A stretch of DNA of 14,295 nt, from assembly GCA_021307315.1 (NCBI GenBank), contig JAJSPD010000240.1, forward strand, positions 1 through 14,295. The letters run 5' to 3'. Positions 1 to 8,937 of the stretch are shown piece by piece. The notes below the pieces were generated by a model. That model saw nothing but the letters and a program-made list of their open reading frames with translations, was not told the origin of the DNA and ran no database searches. The position numbers were made by a program, and so were the translations under genes. Source of the stretch: Bisporella sp. PMI_857. Lineage: Eukaryota; Ascomycota; Leotiomycetes; Helotiales; Helotiaceae. Within the stretch, counting starts at the first letter, position 1; each line of letters starts with the position of its first letter.

Positions 1-640
1 AAAAAGCAGCAAGTTTTGTTAGTTAACAAAGTTAAAAAAAATCTTGAAAGTTTGTTTCGGATTTTAAAAACTTTATAAAACTTTAATTTAACTATAGTAT
101 ATAAATACTCGTAGTTTTATAGTTTAAAAACTTCGTGCTCAACTTTTATTATAGTTTAGCAATATAGTTTATTTTGTTATACTTGTAACGTTTCACTTTT
201 TAGTGAGAAGCAGTATTTAGTCTATTTCATATATACTATACCAACCAACGAGCCCTAAGCCCAGCAACCTAGGCCCAAGGCTATTCCGTACGTTACAGTA
301 CGCTACAAAGTCGTGTTAGTAAAGCTTTGTAGTATTTTCGAAATTAGTAATAACAGGTTCGATATTACTAATTTTGTAAATAACAACTTTTTTTTTTACT
401 GTAACTAGTTAAAACTAAGCGTTTTTGACTTTTAATTATACTGTATAGCCAAAAACTGTTTTACACAATTTTGTTTTGTTTTGCTGTCAATAAGCACTTG
501 TAATTTTTTTTTAATTTTTTTTTTTCGTATTAAATATACGTACTAAATAACTATTTGCTTTTTTCTGCGTTTTCGCTCTTTTTTTTTAGTAAAATAAATT
601 AAAAACGGGCTTTTTCGTTTTTTTACTTTAGTTTAAAACA
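1..640. other. AT-rich, probably RIP-degraded noncoding block
   Basis: Hand counts of sample lines give about 13-27% G+C, against roughly 45-65% in the neighbouring gene. The stretch is full of TpA steps and A or T runs and has no ORF above about 60 codons. A short less AT-rich island sits near 245-310. This composition is typical of ascomycete repeats mutated C-to-T by repeat-induced point mutation, and the edge near 640 is abrupt. No terminal repeats or transposase motif survive that I can recognise, so the parent element is unknown. The low G+C is seen directly; RIP and the transposon origin are inference. Confidence 0.6.
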
Positions 641-1027
641 ATTAGTATCCGCAGCCTCAGTTCTAGGGCACTTCTTCCTTAATCAGTCTTGACTCATCTC
701 GAATTTCGAGAACGGGAACGGGATTGATAGAAATCATACGAGGCTTCATCGACAAGCCGCCGGGTTTTCAGTCTGTGATTGATTATAATGGTGAACGTTG
801 TATGTAGAAGGAGACCAATTTGCAAAACCGTCCGGATCAATCACTCATGTTGGCGATAGAAGAGCAAAGAATGACTCGTTGATGAGATAACTAATATGCT
901 CTATGTAATGAAGAATGCTCTATGCAATGAAGAGTGCTCTATGTAATGAAGAATACCCATATAATATCAATCTAGTTGCTCATATCAAACCTGAATTCTA
1001 GCAAGTGTACAACGCGGCCCCTTCCCC
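641..1027. other. noncoding 3' flank of the non-reducing PKS gene
   Basis: This stretch separates the AT-rich block from the stop codon of the PKS gene and should hold the 3' UTR and polyadenylation region of that minus-strand gene. It contains a 7+1+7 palindrome at 697-711 (TCTCGAA-T-TTCGAGA), a 9-bp inverted pair (775-783 and 836-844) and the 19-bp triplicate repeat listed separately. I see no coding region. Confidence 0.6.
896..952. repeat. 19-bp tandem repeat, three copies
   Basis: Three head-to-tail copies of atgctctatgtaatgaaga occupy 896-914, 915-933 and 934-952. Copy 2 differs by one base (T to C) and copy 3 by one base (A to G at its first position). The array lies about 75 bp beyond the stop codon of the non-reducing PKS gene, so it may be in its 3' UTR. 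It is a minisatellite with no known function. Confidence 0.9.
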
Positions 1028-4000
1028 CTATCCACCTATCCCAAGACCCTGCCGAAGCAACGGCGCCAATTGTCTCGCCTGTGACGGTGTTGTCAGGACA
1101 TGTCCGTGATGATACGACGGGGATGAAAAGGGGATAAAAAGGGGATACTCACAGCTGGTTCTCGTATCATGGTAAAATGACTGCCCCCCACCATGTTGAT
1201 GCCAATAATGTTCTCCCTCCCCAACAGAAGATCCCACCCATAGGGGCCGAAGTCGTCCGGCCTCCGGTCGAGCAGGAACTTCACGCTCTTCGGCTCGCTC
1301 GCCGACCTGGGATACGTACGCTCTTGCGAGTCCGTGAACCCGTCGCGCGCCCAGATCATGAACGTCTTGGGCGCGCGGTGCGAATCCATCGGGTACGGCA
1401 TGTAAGTGGCGAGGTTGGCCACCGAGGCCTCGAAGTGCGGGATGAGCCAGCTGGGCGTCTTACCCGTGCCCAGCAACCCCGTGGCATTAACGAAGTGCAG
1501 TAGGGAAGATGGCAGCGGCTCCAGACCGATCGGGCAAGGTGAATCGATCAGGATAAGCCGCTCAACTTGCTCGCCCATCTCAAGTAGCTGCTGTGCAACC
1601 TCGTAGGCGATCACTCCTCCGGCAGACCATCCCCCGAGATGATATGGGCCGTCCTCCTGACGCCGCCTGATCTCGGCCAGATATTGCGTCGCGACTCCGT
1701 CGATACCATTCGTATAGTCCTGGGGGCTCTTCATGAAAGGGCAGTTGAGGCCATAGACACAGACGTCAGGGGCGATGCTGGGGAAGGCGGCGTATGATGT
1801 CGCGGACCCTGAGCCGTCGGGGAAGAGGAACAACGTCTTCGAGGCATTTTTGGGACTTCCCTGCAGGAGGATCGATGTGGCCAGGGGATGGTCTTTCCCT
1901 TCTGTCCCGAGATGCAGCTCAAGACGCGCCTTGCCCTCCGGGTCAGGCGTCGTTAGGGACGTTCCTATGCTCTCGTTGGCAGTGTTGTCTTCTGTCGAGC
2001 TATTTGGCGTGGCGCTTCGAGTCGAGGGGTCGCCCAGGCCTAGCAGCACGAGGATCGCGGTTTTGGCCTCACTGATGGTCGGGTAGTCAGTGAAGAAAGA
2101 TGTTGGCACATCCAACTCGAGCTCTTCACGAGCACGCCCAGTGATGGTAAGGGACATGAGTGAATCGACACCCATGTCCGCAAAGTTGGCCATACCAATC
2201 AACTCCGACTCTTCAATTCCCAGCTCTTCTGAGATAATGCTGAGGATCTTATCGGGAATGTCAGAAGAAGCACCTGTCATATGACTCTTATAGGAGTTGG
2301 TCGCAAAAGAGACGCTGGGCTTGGAGTTGTTCTCGGACGAGATAGCTAGTCGCGCACTCCTCGAGGCGCCATTAATCATACCCAGCATGGCCACGACGGC
2401 GGATTTTACTTCACTGATAGTAGGATAGTCAGTAAAGAAAGATGTGGGAACGTCCAGATCGACCTCTTCACGAATCCGGCCCGTAATGGTGAGGGACATA
2501 AGTGAATCAACACCCATGTCCGCAAAGTTGGCCATACCAATCAGCTCCGACTCTTCGATTCCCAGCTCTTCTGAGATAATGCTGAGGATCTTATCGGTCA
2601 TCTTGTCGGAGGAGATAGCTGGCATGGCGAACTCGCTACTAGGGCCATCTGACACTGTACTTCCGGGGATGCTACTGCCAGAGGTATCGGGCATGACGCT
2701 TTCGATGGATCCATTCCCGTTACCGTTGAGGGCCGAAAGTGCAGCCTTCGCCTCGCCGATAGTAGCGTGGTCCGTAAATAAGGACGTGGGGACATCCATA
2801 TCAAGCTCCTCACGCATTCGCCCGGTGATTGTGAGAGACATCAGTGAATCAACCCCAATATCGGCGAACACTGCTGTGTCGGGTAGTTCTGATGCTGCCA
2901 TGCCTAACTCCTCCGCAATGATACCCACGAACGTATCACTCTCGAGGTGAGCAGGCGTTGGAGCGGGACGAAGGGGGACCACCGGGGGAGTGGTGTTATG
3001 CGCCGGTCGAGTCGAGATCTGAGCCGTGCGGCTCTTGGGGACGTGCTTCGTGAGGGCTGGAGATGTTTCCTTTTGGGTAGTCTTGTCACGGACAGCCTTC
3101 GAGAGGCTGCCGGCTCCATTGATGGGCGGGAGAAGCTTGTTGAGAACGACACGTGGGATGGCCTGGAATTTGACCCCGCCGACCAGAGCAACCATCTCAC
3201 CTCCCTCAAATACGTATACGTCTCCAGCCATGGTTTGCTTCGCTCCTGCGTGCATCTTCACATAGGTGTGGTATGATTTGCTGGCTGACAATGGCCGGGC
3301 AATCCGCAAGGACTCCCAGCCGTGAGAGATGTAGACCGTTTTCCTTGAGTCGACCGCATCGGAGCCATTTAGGACGAATCCAGAGAGGTGTGCGATGTTG
3401 TCAATCCAATACGGACTCAATTCAAAGTCGCCATCATATTCAGAAGCCTGAAACTCGACAACCGAGGTGGCTTCGAAATTCTTGCTATCGATAATGACCT
3501 CCTTCATTCCATGGTATTTCTTATCATACTGAACTAGGGCTGAGAAGAGCTCATAGGCTTGCGCACGACTGATCTTATTGTATTTGCCCTTACTGGATCC
3601 TTGGGCCAGCACGTCGATTCGGGAGCGATACAAGTAGGCCACTCGTGACCATTCTTCCACCCACGATTTGGTATCCCCATACTCGACAACGCATGTGGCG
3701 TGCAAATCCGTTTCGGTGCCGTCTCGAGATATGCTACAGAACCTGATTTTGGTGGACTTGATGGGTCGCTCAGCCGTGGCAATGATTCTGACCAGTTGTG
3801 GCTCTTTGGAATTGATCCCCTTTGCAATAAGGGGCTTTACGATTTCCAAGTGGCGCACGTCCATGCCGACATCGTCTTCCTGCTTATTAGCCTTCCTGTA
3901 CAGGTAGCCTGCCAACGTCAGTGCCATATCAGCATATACAGCCTATGCATTGGTTAGCTTCAGTCCGAATCTAGGTGGATACACATACCGATGGACAGAG

Positions 4001-7000
4001 CGCTGATCCATTCACCAAGTGTCCAGTGACTGCACTGTTGAGACCGGGATCGGACAGGTCAGACTCGGCCACTAATGTGACGGTATTTCCGAAATCTTCT
4101 TTGGTTACTTTCTGCACAGAGGACGTGGACAAAGAACGGTCCCTAGCGCTTTTAGGTGCCCGAGCCTGGGAAGGTGGCACAAGAAGCTCCCCTTTGTTAA
4201 GACACCAGTTGTTGGTATACTCGAGCCAGTAGTTTTTGTTCTCGAATGCATAAGTCGGCAGTGGAAGGACTTCATGGGCAGACTCATATTCGCGATGGAA
4301 TTCGTTCCAATCAATATTAACACCTTTGCGGTGCAAGATACTGAGCGAGCTTGTGGTCGTCCTCCATGGATCCTCCTTTTTGCGAAGTGACGGGATAGTC
4401 ACCACCTCACCTCCAAGGCTCGACTTGATAAATGCAGAGCAGACAGGTGTTGGGCCAATTTCAACCCAGATCATATTCTGATCAATTAGTCCTCCCGTCT
4501 TCGCCTTTGAAATAGCGCCAAGGAAGTCGACTGTCTCTCTAGCATGGCGAGCCAAGTACTCCGCCCCAAAGACGTGGCCATCGGTAACTACCTCCCGAAG
4601 TAGAGGGGAGATGACGGGAATGGCGGGGCTTCGGAAAGTGATGCAACTGGCCTGCTCGTTGAATGAGTCTAAGATAGCGGACACTTGAGCAGAGTGGAAA
4701 GCATAAGTGGTGGGCAGCAAGACGCATTTGATCCCCGCGCTTTTGAGAGTCTTCGAGTATGAGATCATTTGTTCAGCAGGTCCACTGATCACGGTCTCTC
4801 GAGGCCCATTGATGCATGCGACTTCAAGGCTTCCGCCAACTAGGATGTCCTTAACGGAAGATACAGACGTCGCAACGGCCAGCATCGCATGTGTTCCTGC
4901 GGTACAGTTCTTCTCGAGAAGCTGTGCTCTTCTTCCGACGAGGAATATGGTGTCACTTGCCGACAGAACACCGGCAACGTTCAGAGCAGCATATTCTCCG
5001 AGACTGTGACCAACAACCGCAGTCGGCGAGATGCCCCAAGACATCCAGAGGCGCGCCAACGCCATCTGAATACAGGATTGGCCCAGCTGTAGAACGACTG
5101 GAGAAATCGAATCCATCACTGTAATAGTACCATCTACAAGAGGAAGGAAGGATGGGAAACCTTGGTTCTGGCCAATTCTATCAAAATCCAGGATATCGGA
5201 CCTAAATTGTTTGGAGCTTTCAAAAAGCTCTCTTCCAAGAGCTGGGTAGTGCGAGCCTTGACCCGTGAAGGCGAAAGAGACTTTTGGCGTGTTTGAAGAC
5301 ACGTTTTTAACAGACTTATTCTGGGCAGAAATTAGTGCCCCGTTGACCTCGGAGATATCGGAAACTGCGACAGAAATGCGGAAAGGGTGCTGCGTCCTCC
5401 GTGCAGTAGAAGTGTATGAGAGTTTTGCTAACGACGTATCGGGATACTTTTCAAGGTAGGAGATAAGGTTGTGTATATTCTTCTCCAAGGACCCCACGGA
5501 TTTCGCGGTCACTGCAACAACGAAAGCGGTGCGAGGATCGCGCTCGTTGCTATTGGTCGTAGAGCTCTGGGCATCTTCGAGAAGGAGACCAGTGTTTCCA
5601 CCTGCTGCGCTGAAATTGTTCAAATATGCTCGCCTCTTGCTGCCAGCCGGGGCAAGCCATGGGGTCTCTTTAAATGCAATACGAATTCCTCTTTCATTCA
5701 TGTCTTTCGGGAATCTTTTATTCATAGTCCCCTTTATACCGATATGTGGAGGGATAGCATTTCGCTGAAACATAAGTAAGACCTTGATCAAAGAGGCAAC
5801 TCCGGCAGAAGCTTCACCATGACCAATATTCGCCTTGAGGGCTCCGACGTGGACAGTCTGACCTGGAAGTCGTCTCTCCTGTCGTGGGGCGAAGACGTTC
5901 GAGATAGATTTCATTTCAGCTCCATCACCAGCTTGAGTTCCCGTACCGTGCATCTCCACGTAGCTCACATCCCGGAAATCCACGCCCGTCTTTTTTAATA
6001 TTTTTCTGTATAAGAGCTCTTGGGTTTCGGGGTGGGGTTGAGTGATTGACACTGCCTCTGCCGAGTGGTTCGTTGCCATTCCTAAAATAACTCCTAAAAT
6101 TGGATCGTTATCATTCTCGGCATCCTCTAATCTCTTCAAAACAACCGTTCCAACTCCGTCACCCCGACAAAAGCCATCGGCTGTTTCGTCAAATGTCTTG
6201 CAAGAACCAGTTTTGGACAGAAACTGTGCTCGGCTAAGCCCAGCGAAAAGATCTGGAGCTGTCATTACATTAAGTCCTCCAGCAATGGCAGTGTCACACT
6301 CTTTTGCTAATAGAGAAGTGCAGGCAAGCTGAATTGCTGCAAAGCTCGATGAACAAGCTGTGTCGACGTTATAGCTTGGCCCACTGAATTTGAAATGATA
6401 GTTGATACGCCCTGAAGCAAAAGCGCGAATTGTACCGGGAATATAATAAGTGTCAATTTTCTGAGCTGCATTTACCTGTCGCCAGTCGTCGCTAGTTTGG
6501 CCGTAGAATGTACCAATGCGATTAAGCATCGAAGAAGGAGTTCTATTAGGCACGAAACCCGACATTTCGAGAGCCTCGTAAGCCGTGACCAAAGCTAGTC
6601 TCCCCATAGGATCAGTTTGATATGCTTCGCGAGGTGACATATTAAAAAAACGAGGGTCGAACAGCCCAGGCTGTTCGATAAAACAGCCATATGGAGTGTG
6701 ACTAGTGTTCTTCTTCTTGGACGTGGGGTCGTAGTGCGCTTCAACGTCAAACCGGTCAGGGGGAATCCTTCGATGCACATCTAGTCCTTGCTCCAATAAT
6801 CTCCAGAGGCCCTCGAGATTATCGGCGGAGGGAAAACGGCCTGCCATTCCTACAACAGCAATTTTCAATGCCTCGTCTTGTGGACTTTTCTCAGGCCCTA
6901 TCGTCCCCAACTGTTCTCCGGCAGTAACTTTAATATATGGTCCTGCTTTTACTGCAGATATTAAGCTACTCAACGCATTGGATGGCCCGACGGAGGAGAC

Positions 7001-8105
7001 TTTGCATGTAGTCTTCCCGGATTTTCGAATCTCCGAAGCAACAGCGGAAAGTACGCGATCAAAAGACAGCGGTCGAATCAAAATATCCTTCACGACTTCT
7101 CTTAAAAGCTTGTACATGCCCGCATCTAAAGACAACTCCTCTGTGGCTCCTGAGATGACACGAATCAAAGGATATATAAGCTTAATGTTTGCTTCTGTAA
7201 TTGGTTGCAAGACTTCCTCGACATCGACGTCAGTATACAAATGGGACGCATGAAACGGACCAAATATGTGGAGGGGCACCGATTTGTGTGCGCAGAGGTA
7301 TCCCGACTCCTGGAACAGAGTTCGCAAGGTCTCTGGCGGCCCGCTAATAGTGACCACCTCTCTGCTGGTGGAGCTTATATACGCTTGGCTAGCTTTTGGT
7401 AGGCCCTGTGACGTTATATTAGTTCGGGGCCGAAGTGATTATTCTGACCCTAATGTTGCTTACTTTTGTCTCGTTAAATTGTGTAACTTCAGAGATTGTG
7501 GCATCTTTTCGCCCCCCTAGAACAACTCTCGACCAGCTCTGGGCAATTTCGACATCATGATCTGTGGATAACCGCCGAGCAGCGGCATCAACCTTTACCC
7601 CGATTCTAAAAGCAACGCGGACCACTTTCAACGCAATGGATATTAGATCCAAAAGGCTCTGGCTGGCCGATACCGCTGCCGACGCGAGCAAACCAGTGCA
7701 CAAGCCCACGAGGACGGTATCTGAGGGCACGATATACTCGGATTGATGTTCTTCAAAAAAACTGTTCAGATCATCTGTGTTAGCCTCCAACTTATTCAAG
7801 CAGCGGGATATTTACCTTACGACGCTAGCCAACTGACATATGCAGGCTAGAGTCGTCTCTAAGATTGTATTTCGTGAGCCCGAGTCGATATACCGCTTCA
7901 CCAGGTCGTGGATATCTGTGAACTGCGGAATCTGCGCCTGTACCTGGCGAGGATGCTGACGCACTTCATCGCGGAGAGTGTCTTTCACTCTTTCGAGGAA
8001 GTGAAGGAAAACAACTCCTTTTTGGCGCTCGCAAAGTTTCTGCAGCGGATCCCGAAAGTCGCCAGTCTCGTCACCAAAGAGAAGAACCTGGAACGTGTGT
8101 GCCAT
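1028..8105 (-). CDS. non-reducing polyketide synthase, SAT-KS-AT-PT-ACP-ACP-ACP-TE
   Basis: Iterative fungal enzyme that condenses malonyl-CoA units into an aromatic polyketide; presumably cytosolic. Exons on the minus strand are 8105-7816, 7761-7464, 7405-3989, 3942-1153 and 1078-1028; all junctions keep frame and give 2281 residues. Start: ATG at 8105 (MAHTFQVLLFGDE, the usual SAT start, A at -3 and G at +4). Domains by approximate residue: SAT 1-375, GLCTG nucleophile Cys118 and His248/251 region; KS 376-808, Cys547 in DTACSSS, His682 in HGTGT, His725 in KANIGHG; AT 905-1205, Ser997 in GHSLGEYA and His1100; PT 1300-1607, His1325 and Asp1516; ACPs with phosphopantetheine serines 1701, 1815 and 1929 in GVDSL; TE 2038-2281, Ser2108 in GWSAG, Asp2135, His2257. 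The last 16 residues come from a small exon that completes the TE helix after HFTMIREP. Triple ACPs are uncommon; the ACP2 and ACP3 DNA is almost identical. There is no reductive or methyltransferase domain. KS and PT motifs resemble the wA/PKS1/CTB1 groups, but the product is not inferable. Family and architecture are firm. Confidence 0.97.
1079..1152 (-). other. intron 4 of the non-reducing PKS gene
   Basis: A 74-bp phase-0 intron with donor GTGAGT, branch CTGAC and acceptor CACAG on the minus strand. Splicing it replaces a 19-residue tail that runs on from IREPA with ARQLAPLLRQGLGIGG, which matches the usual C-terminal helix of NR-PKS thioesterases. The unspliced frame would stop at 1093. 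Confidence 0.85.
2161..2597 (-). repeat. near-identical tandem ACP2/ACP3 coding repeat
   Basis: Positions 2161-2255 (ACP3) and 2503-2597 (ACP2), exactly 342 bp apart, match at 92 of 95 bases. They encode the helix 1-2 region and the GVDSL phosphopantetheine site. Identity falls quickly outside this core, and ACP1 (about 2719-2940) is more diverged. The pattern indicates a recent in-frame duplication, or gene conversion between two older ACP copies. Confidence 0.9.
3943..3988 (-). other. intron 3 of the non-reducing PKS gene, inside PT
   Basis: A 46-bp phase-0 intron with donor GTATGT, branch GCTAAC and acceptor CATAG. Splicing joins GSALCPS to AVYADMALTLAG, restoring the conserved PT segment just after the catalytic His (CPS-x-x-YADMALT in the family). 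Without splicing the frame stops at 3971. Confidence 0.93.
7406..7463 (-). other. intron 2 of the non-reducing PKS gene, inside SAT
   Basis: A 58-bp phase-0 intron with donor GTAAGC, branch ACTAAT and acceptor CACAG. It joins TQFNETK to GLPKASQAYISS, giving the continuous SAT segment that runs into VVTISGPPETL. Confidence 0.92.
7762..7815 (-). other. intron 1 of the non-reducing PKS gene, inside SAT
   Basis: A 54-bp phase-2 intron with donor GTAAAT, branch GCTAAC and acceptor AACAG. It joins ICQLASVV to SFFEEHQSEYIV. A second CAG 13 bp upstream is a possible acceptor but would not keep frame with this donor. Confidence 0.85.
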
Positions 8106-8937
8106 ACTTGCTATTTTGCAATTTGGCTCTATGTTAAGAATGGACACTCCAGCTCGAAGTTATCCCCTTGGGTATGGTGTCTAATTATGCAAAGTTTTAG
8201 AGCCCTCCTTATTCATTACCAATCATCTACAAGGCAAATCACGTCTAGACATACCTTCTCTCCGAATGAGGAGAAATTAGATCTCACCCTGCCTCGGGCT
8301 CGGAAATCGAATCTAGCTACTACCTTAGAGTATCGTCCGTCGTCAGCTTGAGCCCGAAACAGTCCGTGCAGCCTCAACCCTCGCAGAGACGAGATTGCGG
8401 ATCCGACCCTAATGACTATTCACACCGGCTATCCGTCGGCAAGCTGGCATCTCACGTAACTTTCATTTTAGCCGAACCCAGAAAATCAAAACAACCTTAG
8501 TAAAATACACCTTGCTCAATACTCAATATGGCACCCTCCACACCGTGTTATAGGAAATACTTGTAGCAAGGTTACAGGGGCAGGGGTGATTTCCAGGTCA
8601 CTCTTACCAAAACCTCTTTCCATATCCAGCGCTGTTTTACTACTACAACAACACTACAATACTACAATGATGGATATTGTATACCACATTCCTACACCCA
8701 AAACACGTCTTATTATACTTCTCATAACACTTCAATATTCAGGGGATGTTCGGCCTTAATACGACACCAACCGCCATCATACCAGTAAACGGGGACTCAC
8801 AAAGATCAAGAGCAATGCGGGATTCTAATGTGAATATTGGGCAATTGGCTCTAGGAGGCAAGTTTTATCTAGTATTCAATTACAAATGGCATCTCGCTGG
8901 CAGGGACTGACTTGTCCTCGCAGATGCGGGTAGACCT
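8106..8937. promoter_or_regulatory. head-to-head intergenic region between the two PKS genes
   Basis: The two PKS genes diverge from this 832-bp stretch, so it should hold both promoters. It carries an AflR-type palindrome at 8300-8310, a looser version at 8381-8392 and a CCAAT at 8219-8223; I see no clear TATA box. At the right end, 8901-8923 looks like an intron 3' end (branch CTGAC, pyrimidines, CAG) placed just before the DH domain, so part of this stretch may once have been exon plus intron. I found no KS or AT motif in it in any frame. Confidence 0.6.
8300..8310. promoter_or_regulatory. AflR-type zinc-cluster palindrome TCG(N5)CGA
   Basis: The 11 bases TCGGAAATCGA fit TCG(N5)CGA, the site bound by AflR, a Zn2Cys6 activator of aflatoxin/sterigmatocystin genes. 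The site lies about 195 bp upstream of the non-reducing PKS start codon, a plausible activator distance. A near match with a six-base spacer lies at 8381-8392. No regulator gene is in the window, and such a site is expected by chance about once per 4 kb, so function is only suggested. Confidence 0.35.

Noticed and set aside
352..366. GGTTCGAT resembling a tRNA T-loop box
   Set aside because: There is no A box or foldable cloverleaf around it in this AT-rich block.
775..844. 9-bp inverted pair GTGATTGAT / ATCAATCAC as a terminator
   Set aside because: Arms are short with a 52-bp loop, and hairpin terminators do not apply to fungal polymerase II genes.
2444..2950. 168-codon plus-strand frame opposite the ACP region
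   Set aside because: It is a shadow of the repeated ACP coding sequence; the protein has no recognisable domain and mirrors the ACP repeat.
8145..8147. Alternative start of the non-reducing PKS at 8147, giving 14 extra residues
   Set aside because: The codon is GTG, not ATG, and family members start near the MAxxxxVLLFGD segment, which matches the ATG at 8105 with a good Kozak context.
7908..8351. 147-codon plus-strand frame overlapping the SAT start and promoter
   Set aside because: It is antisense to the SAT exon for much of its length and has no domain; the SAT reading is far stronger.
8746..8910. 54-codon ORF just before the DH domain as a first exon of the partial PKS
   Set aside because: None of its GT donors gives the phase needed for the acceptor at 8923, and it has no KS, AT or linker similarity that I can see.
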